Positions 43,800-55,139 of a stretch of DNA of 64,000 nucleotides are shown here, in pieces. The first letter of the stretch is position 1. Every line of letters begins with the position of its first letter. A program made the position numbers and the translations under genes. The DNA lies in contig JAVIAB010000160.1 of assembly GCA_032433765.1 (NCBI GenBank), positions 62,001-126,000 of the forward strand, read 5' to 3'. The notes under the pieces were generated by a model. It searched no databases. It was not told the origin of the DNA and saw nothing but the letters and a program-made list of their open reading frames with translations. Source of the DNA: Megaustenia siamemsis (Eukaryota; Mollusca; Gastropoda; Stylommatophora; Ariophantidae).

Positions 43800-46040
43800 T
43801 TGACTGACAGATCCAACCGTACAATCTCTCTGCGATCAAGTCTCAATCAGAGAATGATTCCAGACTCTCTCATTAAGTCAGCTTCCAGTTTAAGCGATTC
43901 GATTGCCCCATATAGTTTCTCTTCCAGGGAGGTGGGGGTGGACCACATTGCTCTTCTCAGGTTTGTGTACTGGGGGCAATCCTGTAGAACATGTTTTGTT
44001 GTCATGTTGTCCAGTGTACAGTGGAATAGGTTGGTTGTACCTATTTTGAGTTTGGTGAACATGTGATTTCTCATTCTATTGTGGCCAGTGCGTAGGCGAA
44101 GTATGATGACTTGATCCCTCCTTGATAGTTGGTGGTATCTGTCCCTCTCGTTATGCTTTGGGCGTTCTCGTTTCCATTTTCCATGGTACTGATCTTTGAG
44201 GATGTATTTGGCTTCATCATAACTGAGCGGATGGTTCTCTTGTGGTAATCTCCCTCTCTCTTTAGCTAATTTGTCTGTGCGTTCGTTCCCGTGTAGATTA
44301 CAGTGTGATGGTATCCATTGAATGACTACTCTCTGGAAGTTATTGCATAGTTGGTCCTGGGTTGTTCTCAGGTCATCTAGTTCATTGCTCTTGGGGCTTT
44401 TTAGAGCTGATAGTACTTACAGAGCATCAGTCAGAATCACCAATTTATTGTGCATGTTATTTTTGTGTTGAGTAGCCAGTGTTGCAGCATCTCTGAGGGC
44501 CTCAGTTTCTGTTTTAAAGTTGTTTGAGAATTTCCCAGTAGCTATTGACTTGGTGATTTCGTCCTGGTTATTCAGCGTCAAGAACACATCACCCCCTCTA
44601 TTTCTGGTGGCATTTGTAGCAGAGCCATCTGTGTATATGTGGGACCAAGAGTCCTGTGGGAAGGTATCGTGTATATGTTTTTCTGCTACGTGTTTTTTTT
44701 TCTGTGTTTGATTGGGTGTCTTTTTTCATGATTCCTGTTATATTTTCCTTAAGTTCTTGTATTTTATGTTTCCCGTGAGGAGACATATCAGATGGGCCCA
44801 AGGGTTTCGATATTGTTTGGGAAAGTACTGGGTATCCAGTAGTTAGTTCATTGGCGATTGAGGCGAAGTTGCTTCTCTTTAGTCGTACAAATCCGAAACC
44901 AGTTATTCTTTGGTGCATCGGGTGGCTAAGGAACCTATATTTCTCCGCTTGTTGCAATACTTTAGTGTCATCTAAGTGTTGTAAACCTGTTACTGTTTCT
45001 AGAGTCTTGATAGGTGTAGATTTCATAGCACCAGTGATGATACGGGTAGCTTGGTTCTGTGTTCTGTTAATTTTGCTAAGGTGTGATTTGGAAGCCATAG
45101 CCCAGGCTGTGACTCCATACTCTAGGACTGGTCTGACTCTTTCTACGTATAGTCGTTTCAAGATATTGCTGTCTGCTCCCCAGTCCGTTCCTGCCAATTT
45201 CTTCATAATATTAGTTCGTTTTCTGGCTTTTTTTTCTTGCTCTGTCCATCTGATTTTTCCAAGTCATTCTGCGATTCATGGTGACGCCAAGATATGTTGG
45301 GATTTGGTCAATAGGGAGTGTATGGTCTTTTATCTTCAAGTTTGCAGAGAGTGTGTTTCTTGATAGGCTGAAAATTGTATGTGTAGTTTTTTTTTCGTTA
45401 ATTGATAAGAACCAGTTGTTCGTCCATTTTTCAAGTTCGCCTAGGGCATCATGCATCCTGGGTCCAGCCATCGACATACTTTCCTCGCGAGCCCATAACG
45501 CCAGATCATCTGCGTATATTGCTGAGTGTATTCGGAGTGGAATGTCCATTACGATGTCATTTATGAAAATTAAAAAGAGTGTTGGGGACAAGACTCCGCC
45601 TTGTGGGACACCTTGCTCGATTGAGACCTTCTTACTTAGTTGACCTTGTACTCTGGCCGTTCTATTCTGAAGGTATTGAGAGACCCAATTGAATAAACGA
45701 CACTGGATGCCAAGTCTAAAAAGCTTGTTCTTTAAACCCACTCACCTTACCCTATCAAAAACCTTCTCCGTGTCGACCCACACTGCCAGTGTGTGTTTCT
45801 TTTCTTGTAGAGCATCCTCTATTTCCTGTGCGATGTAGGTGACCAGGTCTTCAGTTGATCAACCGTACAATGAAGATGTATTTGTGGTTTCTGGCTTCGT
45901 CTCCTCTCTCCTGTGCCTTTTGTCTTCTGATTTTGGCATAATCAGTTCCACTGATGTTGCTCTGCCATTCTTTAATTTTGTTCTCCATGACTACCATCTT
46001 ATGCCAGATTTTTCCAGTTTCTTTCACTGATTTGTTTGAT
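43800..46040 (-). mobile_element. LINE-F (RT-RNase H), 5'-truncated
   Basis: Right to left. RT linker remnants lie at about 46040-45840. Next is VDTEKVFDRVR-like sequence, then an open palm (45741-45211) with FRLGIQCRLFNWVSQYLQNR, IEQGVPQGGVLSPTLFLIFI and AIYADDLALWAREE (YADD at 45505-45516). The thumb frame (45206-44598) has RVRPVLEYGVTAWAMASKSH and TRIITGAMKSTPIKTLETVT. A frame-broken RNase H (about 44640-44270) has IYTDGSATNATRN, KLVILTDAL and IQWIPSHCNLHGNERTDKLA. The C-terminus is RTGHNRMRNHMFTKLKIGTT and STPTSLEEKLYGAIESLKLE. Related to LINE-E in layout but clearly diverged. Confidence 0.85.
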
Positions 46041-46379
46041 AAACGGTGGGAAAAAAATTTGGTACTGCGGCGACCTTCTCATGTCTGTGCATGAACACTA
46101 GTCCAAAGTAGTTTTCACTTTCAATTTTAGATAGCAAATGTGGCATAAACTTAGAAGACTTAATCTGAGATGAAATGAACCATGCCCTGCCAAGAAGTAG
46201 GCAAAACCCCCAATCTTGGTTTCAAGGCAAGACAATATGTAATAGATTGCCAATTTTTGAAAATAGCAAAAAGCAAAATTCAATTTTATTTGCCTAAAAT
46301 TTCTACGTTACTTTGCAGAGAAGTTGTCAAAATCGACCAATAAAACTTGAAATTTAAAAGCATTTTCACGTGATTAATG

Positions 46380-46380
<1 letters not shown>
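46041..46380. other. Unique sequence, nothing recognised
   Basis: About 340 bp of AT-rich sequence with only short frames (for example minus strand 46098-46283), without domain or splice support. Confidence 0.4.

Positions 46381-46430
<50 letters not shown>
46381..46430. repeat. (TA)n microsatellite
   Basis: About 25 TA units immediately before the SINE head. Confidence 0.95.
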
Positions 46431-46432
<2 letters not shown>

Positions 46433-46698
46433 GAGCCTCGATAGCTCAGTGGTTAGTGAACTGAACTACAAAGGACAAGAGGTAGGGTTCGATCTCAACC
46501 GACGGCTCCGGGTTCACCCAGCCTTTAATGGGTACCGGATTTTTTTCTGGGAAAGTAAAGCGGCACGGGCGTAATACCGACCACATTACCCCAAAAAATA
46601 TTTTTAAAAATCATGTGCTGAAGGTCTGTATAATGTATGGTCACTAACACCATATTCCCTATACGCCACTTGGCGTGACGGGGGCTCTTTACTTTTAT
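46431..46698 (+). mobile_element. tRNA-derived SINE, best full-length copy
   Basis: The head carries an RNA polymerase III A box (TAGCTCAGTGG, 46442-46452) and B box (GGTTCGATC, 46486-46494). The body has accggatttttttctgggaa, cgtaataccgaccacattac, catgtgctgaaggtctgtat and cgccacttggcgtgacgggg. It ends in an A/T-rich ctctttactttta. A short duplication-like stutter (aaatatttttaaaaatcatg) lies near 46596. Being mobilised by a LINE is expected but the partner is not identified. At least five copies lie in this window. Confidence 0.9.
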
Positions 46699-46974
46699 AT
46701 TTATATATACTTCAGGTGAAAGATCAGAAAACACCTCCTACTGTCTGATCAGTGATTTATTTGAATTTAATGCACATGGTGGTTTTCTAGATATTTGCCA
46801 CTGAATGCAGTAGGTGTGCTTTTCTCAATGTTTTTGTATTATTATTTTACTAGTGCAGAGTTAAAACCAATGATATTTTTTTAACTCGGCGTCCATTTAA
46901 ACATAACTCTACAAAAATTGAAAGTGATTCTACTTTTGTTATTTAGTTTTTTTGGGGGGATATCATCTTTGCAC
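46699..46974. other. Unique sequence, nothing recognised
   Basis: No coding sequence, tandem repeat or transposon end identified. Confidence 0.4.
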
Positions 46975-49320
46975 TACAAATATGTCCATAGGTGCTCAGG
47001 TCCCTTCCCCAGTGTGTCCAACAGGGACTGACGACTCTAGTTGTGCTGGACGAAGATCTCACAATCGCAACCGATACCATTCGCACGACACTTAAAAGGT
47101 CACACAACACTGCTCCTGGTCCAGATGGTGTTCGGTACGATGACATAGGCGATTTAGCTGACGACGACTTGACAAAACTGGCCAATGAGTTCAATGCCAG
47201 CATTCGGAGTGGCCAGATTAAGGAGGAGTGGCTACACAGCTACTTACTACCGCTACCGAAGCCAAACAAGGACCATTCTCAGATCAGTGCCTACAGAATC
47301 ATCACAATGCAGAACACTGCGGGCAAGCTGCTGGAAAAAAATACATGTAGTTGCCCGTATCCTCACGTGTCACAATGAACAGAAACGCGAATTCCCACCC
47401 ACACTCGGAGGTTATAGATATAACAAAAGACATGGCTCAATGCGGCAGTCTTTGCCTATGACGTCTTCGAAGGCTTCCACAGACGAGAGGAGACATGTGC
47501 TGCTGCTATAAATCTGGAGGATGCATACAACAGGGTACCATTTGAATATCTCATGCATATGCTCCTCAAACTGGCGGTGCACCCCTTCCTCATTAGATGG
47601 ATCGCTGCTGTTTCAGAGGAAGGTGATACTCAGATGTGAAAGTTGGTCTTCCGAGCAAACATCCATTTTTCCAGGGCTGCCACAAGGCTCACCATTGTCA
47701 CCAGTTCTATTTAAAGTGTACACACTAACGATCACGGAACAACAGCTGGATGGGAGGGGAAGAACTATGACTTTTGCTGATGATATTCTGGTATATTGAC
47801 AGGGAAGAGACAGACGGGGAATAGCCTCCACAATGCAAGACGAACTCGATCGCATTTCTTCCTGGTGTGGGGTTTCAGGTGCCGTGGTTAATCCTAATAA
47901 AGCATCAGTTTCATGGTTCTCCCTTAACAATCATATCGTTAATACGACCACACAGGTAGTACGAATGGGAGCTGATGAGGTGACCAGGGACAAGTTGATG
48001 ACATACCTCGGAGTTAAGTTTGATCGCAGCCTATGTTTTCGGGACCACGCCGACCATGTGATAACAAAATCCCGCAAAGGATTAGCCGCCTTAAAGGTCA
48101 TGGCACCTTGCCAACATCGAGCAAAGGCTACTTACTCTTCTGTTCCAGGATTAGTCCTCGCACCTATCGAGTATGCCCTGGCCATTCTTACTGTCAGTAC
48201 GACTCAAATTGATAGGCTGGAGAAAATACAAAATGAAGCCAAGCGCATTATCTTGGGATGTACAAGGGACACTCCCTGTGTAGCAATGAGGTATCTTCTT
48301 GACTTTCCAATCATGAATGACAGAATCAAGATCTGGCGAGCACGAGCATACCTGAAGATTAGTGCAGATAAAGAGCATCCATTGCACCACGTGCTCAACA
48401 CAGGGAAAGGTGCCAGGCAAAATAAAAAAAAGAGGCAAATCATGGGTGGGCTGAGCAGAAGATGTCATCAAACAGGTCTGTGCGCTTACCAATATCAGTG
48501 TTGGTGAGGAGTTGATACGGCACCTACGTCTTTCAAGGGGTCTTTCTCGTGTATTGTCACACTCAACAGGAAAAGTAGGGAACAGAACCCGGTCGTGGTT
48601 AATGCTGAGGTCAACGGTCTCATCTGCTATAACACCGATGAGAAAGATGAAGTCATCTATACAGACGGATCTGTAGTACGACAACAAAGAAGCGCAAGGG
48701 CATTTACAGCACGCTCGGCAGGCAGAATAGTCAGAAACAGTGGTGCATACGTCATGACCATGAGTAGCCTGACAATGGAGGTGATGGCAGTGACCAAGGC
48801 ATTCAAATGGTTAGAGTCACAAGACTACATCCACGCATGTATACTGAGTGATTCGATGAGCATGATTAAAAACGTGGAGGCGGGTTCTGTACGCATGCAA
48901 TGGATAGAGTCGTTGAAGAAATCCAAAATACGTAAGGTCACCTTTGTCTATATCCCTGGACATGCGGAAGTACGGGGAAATGAAATAGCGTTCATATTGG
49001 CTAGCTGCGCTGTCGTTGAGGACGGGCAACCAATGGATCGGGCGGACATCAACAATGCTCTTCGAAATGTGGGAAGAGCACAGGACTTCGACAAACACAG
49101 ATCCACGTCACTTCTTCGGATGATGAAAATGGGAGTTAAGATGGGCACATCCAGAAATGAGAAACTTAGTGGCCGTGTAAGAAGACTTATCAACCAACAT
49201 AGAACTGGAATCGTCAGTCGTCGGACACTGCGAGACTTGCTGAAGAGGGGATCTGAGCACCTATGGACATGTTCGGAGTGCAATTATGATGACCCGCAAA
49301 TAACTCAAGTGGGATTATCT
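46975..49320 (+). mobile_element. LINE-G, RT to 3' end, with inverted 3'-end fragment at its left
   Basis: 46975-47035 is an inverted copy of the LINE-G 3' end (tgtccataggtgctcaggtc). From about 47040 the plus strand reads LDEDLTIATDTIRTTLKRSH, NTAPGPDGVRYDDIGDLADD, NEFNASIRSGQIKEEWLHSY, then RT motifs including AAINLEDAYNRV (47502-47535), LPQGSPLSPVLFKVYTLTI and FADDILVY (47773-47796). The thumb MTYLGVKFDRSLCFRDHADH and a long RNase H frame follow. The A-motif aspartate has become asparagine (codon at 47511-47513), and stops follow DTQM and ILVY. The 3' end is at about 49310 (gacccgcaaataactcaag). Confidence 0.85.
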
Positions 49321-49365
49321 GGTTTTCATAGAAAAGATTATATCTTTAGTTTGTCCTGGCATTGA
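48595..49365 (+). CDS. LINE-G RNase H region, open frame of about 256 codons
   Basis: Contains VIYTDGSVVRQQRSARAF (first D), SSLTMEVMAVTKAFKWL (E), ACILSDSMSMIKNVEA (D), VTFVYIPGHAEVRGNEIAF and the C-terminal zinc-like RRLINQHRTGIVSRRTLRDL, GSEHLWTCSEC. The last aspartate of the usual GNEIAD motif is replaced by phenylalanine, so this RNase H should be inactive. Compare GNEIADKFAG in the fragment at 856-1220. Confidence 0.8.
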   Translation: MVNAEVNGLICYNTDEKDEVIYTDGSVVRQQRSARAFTARSAGRIVRNSGAYVMTMSSLTMEVMAVTKAFKWLESQDYIHACILSDSMSMIKNVEAGSVRMQWIESLKKSKIRKVTFVYIPGHAEVRGNEIAFILASCAVVEDGQPMDRADINNALRNVGRAQDFDKHRSTSLLRMMKMGVKMGTSRNEKLSGRVRRLINQHRTGIVSRRTLRDLLKRGSEHLWTCSECNYDDPQITQVGLSGFHRKDYIFSLSWH

Positions 49366-49369
49366 ACAT

Positions 49370-50215
49370 CCCACTTCCTGAGGACACGTTTTGGAAACAT
49401 TTTACTTATAATTAATAACTGTACTCTCATCCAACAACATCATGTATGCAAAGGATCAACAAACTCAGCAATTTTAAATAAAATGGCTGCCTATATGCTC
49501 CATCTCTAATCCATGGCTGGCTTTATTTATTAAATTTAAAAGTTCAAGATATATCTTCAACACAATTATGTATCAATGGACCCATTCTCTTCCTAAAACA
49601 TTCTTTGCTGGCACAATGACAAGAAATCTACAGGTCTTCCATCAAGCTATCTAGCATCTGAATTAGTCAGATAAAAAATATTTAAATGTCCATAGTTTGA
49701 CTAGCCAAATTAACTACCTTTAACTTGATCTACCTTTTTTTGATGGTTTCTTCTCACTAATCAGCTTTCGCACACAGAGCTTGACTATCTTTCTCAAAAT
49801 CCAGAGCTCAGCTCAACTTGTATAAAACAAACTCACTGCTGTTCTTCCACTTTGCATACTTGATTTTGTTTTAGAAAACTTCAACTTCATGTGATTCATG
49901 AGTTTTGCTTCATCTTTGGTAAGAGCAGATTCAAATCAATTGGATTGGGTTTTATGAAATTGGACAAACATCTGATTAGCTTTAATTTTAACATTTTTCC
50001 ATTTACAACTTTATCATTAATTTCCTATATTTAAACCGAATACAATTTTAGTACAAGTCTTTTTTCTGGGGAGCTCTTCCTAATCATGATTCATGTGACT
50101 AGGTGGCAGCTTTGTTCATATAATTTGAGGCGTAGAATAGGGTATTCTAAACATCAAATTTTTTAATTCTTTACTAAAATAGATATTTTTAAAAAACTGC
50201 TTCCTCCATAAATGG
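49370..50215. other. Unique AT-rich sequence, nothing recognised
   Basis: About 850 bp without recognisable coding sequence, transposon ends or arrays. Confidence 0.45.
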
Positions 50216-50223
50216 TCATAAAA

Positions 50224-50500
50224 GTCTTATCTATATTTCAAATGTCATGAAATTGTGTCATTCCATAACGGTCTTATCTATATTTCAAATGTCATGAAAT
50301 TGTGTCATTCCATAACGGTCTTATCTATATTTCAAATGTCATGAAATTGTGTCATTCCATAATGGTCTTATCTATATTTCAAATGTCATGAAATTGTGTC
50401 ATTCCATAACGGTCTTATTTATATTTCAAATATCATGAAATTGTGTCATTCCATAACGATCTTATTTATGTTTCAAATATCATGAAATTGTGTAATTATG
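50224..50500. repeat. 47-bp tandem repeat, about six copies
   Basis: Units gtcttatctatatttcaaat followed by gtcatgaaattgtgtcattccataacg, at 50224, 50271 and 50318, 47 bp apart, decaying to the right. Confidence 0.95.
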
Positions 50501-51245
50501 GATATATTATTCAAAGAATGTTATATTTCGGTGTTGTGTATAAATAATGTGTGCACTTATGTTGGCAGTGCAATGTTGATGACCTGAAAATAACTCAATT
50601 TTGCACTGGTTTAGCTGACTCAGTAACCTGTAATTACAGTTCTTTCTTTCTTATTTCTTTATAGGTTTTATTTTTTTTCTTTTCATTTCAACTTATTTTG
50701 CATGTCACTTTCTTTATACAGATATCTTAGACTATTTTAAATACAAAAAGCCATAATTCCTGAACATGTTTATACATAGTACAAGAACAAACCATGAATG
50801 ATAGCAGATATATCATTGTGACTGTCATCATGTACAAGTTTGTGTTACAAAAAGTACCTGTCCAAACTTGGTTTCTACAGACATCTATTAAGGGTTTATT
50901 CTCCCTGAACAAATTACCTTTCATTCCTCCCAAGTGCTATCAAGAGGTAAAGTCAAAGAAATGCATATAAATTCATAAAAATGCAAAGCTGCAGTAAAGC
51001 TGATTGTAAAGGAGAAATGAAAAAGATAGAATAAAAATGGTTAGTACTATAACTCTTTTCACATCTTCATCTCTCACTGATTTTTGTTATTAATTCCCCT
51101 TGATTATCTTGTCTATTCTATAACAAACCATTCTGGTGACCTAAATTTGACAAACCTACTGTGAAGAAGACATGATCTTGTTGCACATGATTCTTAATTA
51201 TGTCATGAACTAGAACCTTTGTGATACCAAGGACCCGAATACAGC
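50501..51245. other. Spacer containing a LINE-G 3'-end remnant
   Basis: 'agtgcaatgttgatgacctg aaaataactca' near 50568-50600 resembles the very end of LINE-G (ggagtgcaattatgatgacc cgcaaataactca). The remainder shows no supported feature. Confidence 0.45.
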
Positions 51246-51510
51246 ATTCCTGGCCCAGTTGGGCCATAACTTTGGTGAACTTTTGCATCCTACGCCACTG
51301 TACCCTGGATAATATGATAACAAAACATGATCTACAGGATTTTTCCCAGTACATAGACCAGAGAAAGACACTTTTGTCAACACCCACTTCAGTGGAAGAG
51401 AAACTATACGGAGCAACCAAATCACTTAAACAGACAGCTGCCTTCATAAGAGAGTCTGGAATCCTAGTCTGAATGAGCCATGATCGCAGAAGAAGAAGAA
51501 GTTTTAAATA
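51246..51510 (+). mobile_element. LINE-F 3' fragment
   Basis: Encodes LRHCTLDNMITKHDLQDFSQ, YIDQRKTLLSTPTSVEEKLY and GATKSLKQTAAFIRESGIL, the LINE-F C-terminus, ending in an AGA-rich tail (agaagaagaagaag). Confidence 0.85.
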
Positions 51511-51531
51511 TTAAAGGATGTCAGCGTCACA

Positions 51532-51561
51532 CCCCCCCCCCCCCCCACACACACACACACA
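51532..51561. repeat. Poly(C) and (CA)n microsatellite
   Basis: About 16 C residues followed by about eight CA units. Confidence 0.95.
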
Positions 51562-51879
51562 ATCCCCAATCTCCCATGTCACTTCACCTGACTTCACAGA
51601 CAGAGTGCAGTGTTTCCTTTTATTCAACAATCCATGACTTCCATGTTTGAGAAACATTTTCTTATAGTATGGAGTCTGGGAAGAGCAGATGTTTGCTGGC
51701 AATGCTAAGATCTTTACTTGTGTCATGTCCTAGTACTGGATAAAACCATGTGTGTCTCATTGTCATCACAAGTGTACCTCAAGTACGTTCAAAACTACTC
51801 CCTTAGTCTCATTCTGAATGGGTCAGGGACAGTATGAGGGGACTCAGCCCATAAACTGCAACAGACCAATCAACATCAT
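51562..51879. other. Unique sequence, nothing recognised
   Basis: No gene, array or transposon signature identified. Confidence 0.4.
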
Positions 51880-54640
51880 CACCTATATCAACACCTGCAT
51901 TAACATATAGCATCAACACCTGCATCAACTGACAGCATCAACACCTGCATCAACTGACAGCATCAACACCTGCATCAACTGACAGCATCAACACATGCAT
52001 CAACTGACAACATCAACAGACAACATCAACATCTGCATCAACAGACAACATCAACACCTGCATCAACTGACCACATCAACACCTGCATAAACTGACAGCA
52101 TCAACACCTGCATCAACTGACATCAACTGACAACATCAACACCAGCATCAAATGACAGCATTAACAGAAACAATCAACACCAGCATCAACTGACAGCATC
52201 AACACCTTCATCCACAACTGCATCAACACCTGCATCAGTTGACAACATCAACACCTGAATCAACTGACAGCATTAACAGACAACATCAACACCTGCATCA
52301 ACAACTGCATCAACACCTACATCAAATGACAGCATCAACACTTGTATCAACTGACAGCATCAACACCTGCATTAGCTGACAGCATAAACACCTGCATCAA
52401 CTGACAGCATCAACACCTGCATCATCTAAAAACATCACCAACTACATCAACTAACAGTATTAACAGACAGCATCAACACCTGCATTAACTTACAGCATCA
52501 ACACCTGCATCAACCGACAGCATCAACTGGCAGCATCAACACCTGCATCAACAGACAACATCAACACCTGCATCAATTAGCAGCATCAACACCTGCACCA
52601 ACTGAGAGTATCAACACCTGCATTAGCTAACAACATCAACAACTGCATCAACTAACATGATTAACAGGTAACATCAACAACTGCATCAACTGACAGCATC
52701 AACACCTACACCAACTGAGAGCATCAACACCTGCATTAGCTAACAACATCAACAACTGCATCAACTAACAGGATTAACAGACAACGTCAACAACTGCATC
52801 AACTGACAGCATTAACACCTGCATCAACTAAAAGCATCAACACATGCATCAACTGACAACATCAACACCTGCATCAAATGACAGCATTAACAGAAACAAT
52901 CAACACCAGCATCAACTGACAGCATCAACACCTGCATCCACAACTTCATCAACTGACAGCATCAACACCTGCATCAGTTGACAACATCAACACCTGCATC
53001 AACTGACAGCATCAACACCTACATCAACTAACAGCATTAACAGACAACATCAACACCTGCATCAACTGACAACATCAACACCTGCATCAACTGACAGCAT
53101 CAACACCTGCATCAACAGACAACATAAACACCTGCATCAACTGACAGCATCAACACCTGCATCAACTGACAGCATCAACACCTGCATCAACAGACAACAT
53201 AAACACCTGCATCAACAGACAACATAAACACCTGCATCAGCTGACAGCATCAACACCTGCATCAACAGACAGCATCAACACCTGCATCAACTGACAGCAT
53301 CGACTGGCAGCATCAACACCTGCATCAACAGACAACATCAACACCTGCATCAATTAGCAGCATCAACACCTGCACCAACTGAGAGTATCAACACCTGCAT
53401 TAGCTAACAACATCAACAACTGCATCAACTAACATGATTAACAGGTAACATCAACAACTGCATCAACTGACAGCATCAACACCGGCACCAACTGAGAGCA
53501 TCAACACCTGCATTAGCTAACAACATCAACAACTGCATCAACTAACAGGATTAACAGGCAATGTCAACAACTGCATCAACTGACAGCATTAACACCTGCA
53601 TCAACTAAAAGCATCAACACATGCATCAACTGACAACATCAACACCTGCATCAAATGACAGCATTAACAGAAACAATCAACACCAGCATCAACTGACAGC
53701 ATCAACACCTGCATCCACAACTTCATCAACTGACAGCATCAACACCTGCATCAGTTGACAACATCAACACCTGCATCAACTGACAGCATTAACAGACAAC
53801 ATCAACACCTGCATCAACTGACAGCATCAACACCTGCATCAACTGACAGCATCAACACCTGCATCAACTGACAGCATCAACACCTGCATCAACTGACAGC
53901 ATCAACACCTGCATCAACTGACAGCATCAATACCTGGATCAACTGACAGCATTAACAGACAACATCAACACCTGCATCAACTGACAGCATCGACACCTGC
54001 ATCAACCGATAGCATCAACACCTGCATCAACTGACAGCATCAGCACCTGGATCAACTGACAGCATCAACACCTGCATCAACAGACAGCATTACCAGACAA
54101 CATCAACACCTGCATCAACTGACAGCATCAACACCTGCATCAAATGACAGCATCAACACCTACTTCAACTGACAGCATCAACACCTGCATCAACTGACAG
54201 CATCAAGACCTACATCAACTGACAGCATCAACACATGCATCAACTGACAGCATCAACACCTGCATCAACTGACAACATCAACACCTTCATCAACTGACAG
54301 CATCAACACATGCATCAACTGACAACATCAACACCTTCATCAACTGACAGCATCAACACCTGCATCAACTGACAACATCAACACCTTCATCAACTGACAG
54401 CATCAACACATGCATCAACTGACAACATCAACACCTTCATCAACTGACAGCATCAACACCTGCATCAACTGACAACATCAACACCTTCATCAACTGACAG
54501 CATCAACACATGCATCAACTGACAACATCAACACCTTCATCAACTGACAGCATCAACACCTGCATCAACTGACACCATCAACACCTTCATCAACTGACAG
54601 CATCAACACCTGCATCAACTGACAGCATCAAAACCTGCAA
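51880..54640. repeat. 25-bp minisatellite (second 25-bp family), about 2.75 kb
   Basis: Units of acagcatcaacacctgcatc followed by aactg, spaced 25 bp (53821, 53846, 53871), with 12-13-bp half-unit variants (catcaacagacaa). A block of rare variants (caattagcag, caccaactgagag, cattagctaacaac, catgattaacagg) occurs twice, about 777 bp apart (from about 52574 and 53351). A late block near 54240-54600 alternates 'acatgcatc', 'accttcatc' and 'acctgcatc'. Confidence 0.95.
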
Positions 54641-54877
54641 AAAACAAATCCTGCTGCTTAAAACTCACCCCTGCTGTCACCTTGAGAGCACAAATCCATT
54701 TTTTCCCTCTCACAACCATGTTGTTGACCTGTTGATTAAATAATTGTTGTGTAGATGCCGAAGTAAACAAAAATGCTTCTTTTTAGTGGGGAGGGGGTAC
54801 AAATTATCAAATTATGCTACTTTTGGATAATGACAAATTAATTTTACAAGACTAACTAAATGATATTTTCTGTGCAG

Positions 54878-55036
54878 ACACGAAGACTTGGGCCTGGAAC
54901 TTATAGAGTCATGGATGGCATCTGTGAGAAATCAAAAGTTTCAGGAATAGACTGGGCACGTCAGCTAGAGATGGAAAGACTAGCTGCCAAGCCACATATT
55001 TTCTACCAAGAACAATGGCAGCAAGATAAGATGTTG
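54878..55036 (+). CDS. Host exon 2 of 3 identified: STPG-repeat (LEXM-like) gene
   Basis: Acceptor atattttctgtgcag and donor TTG|gtaaga bound a 159-bp exon of exactly 53 codons in phase 0. It begins TRRLGPGTYRVMDGICEK and continues GIDWARQLEMERLAAKPHIF, YQEQWQQDKML. LGPGTY is the hallmark of sperm-tail PG-rich (SHIPPO/STPG) repeats found in proteins of cilia and sperm flagella. In the LEXM/C1orf177 group such a motif is followed by a charged helical stretch. Identification of the family is good; the exact orthologue is an inference. It lies between the 25-bp array and a minus-strand LINE-C. Confidence 0.75.
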
Positions 55037-55139
55037 GTAAGATTGGATACATGAACAATATCTATATATATACATGAACCACAGGTGAAGAGCAGGTTGT
55101 TTAGATCTGAAAGCTAAATATTGGTACATTAATAACATT

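Noticed and set aside
46441..46510. Possible tRNA gene (A and B boxes present)
   Set aside because: The cloverleaf is not completed, and the sequence continues into a body shared by at least four other copies, so it is a SINE head.
51880..54640. CRISPR-like look of regularly spaced short repeats
   Set aside because: There are no unique spacers. The whole unit repeats, and the host is clearly a eukaryote with introns and LINEs.
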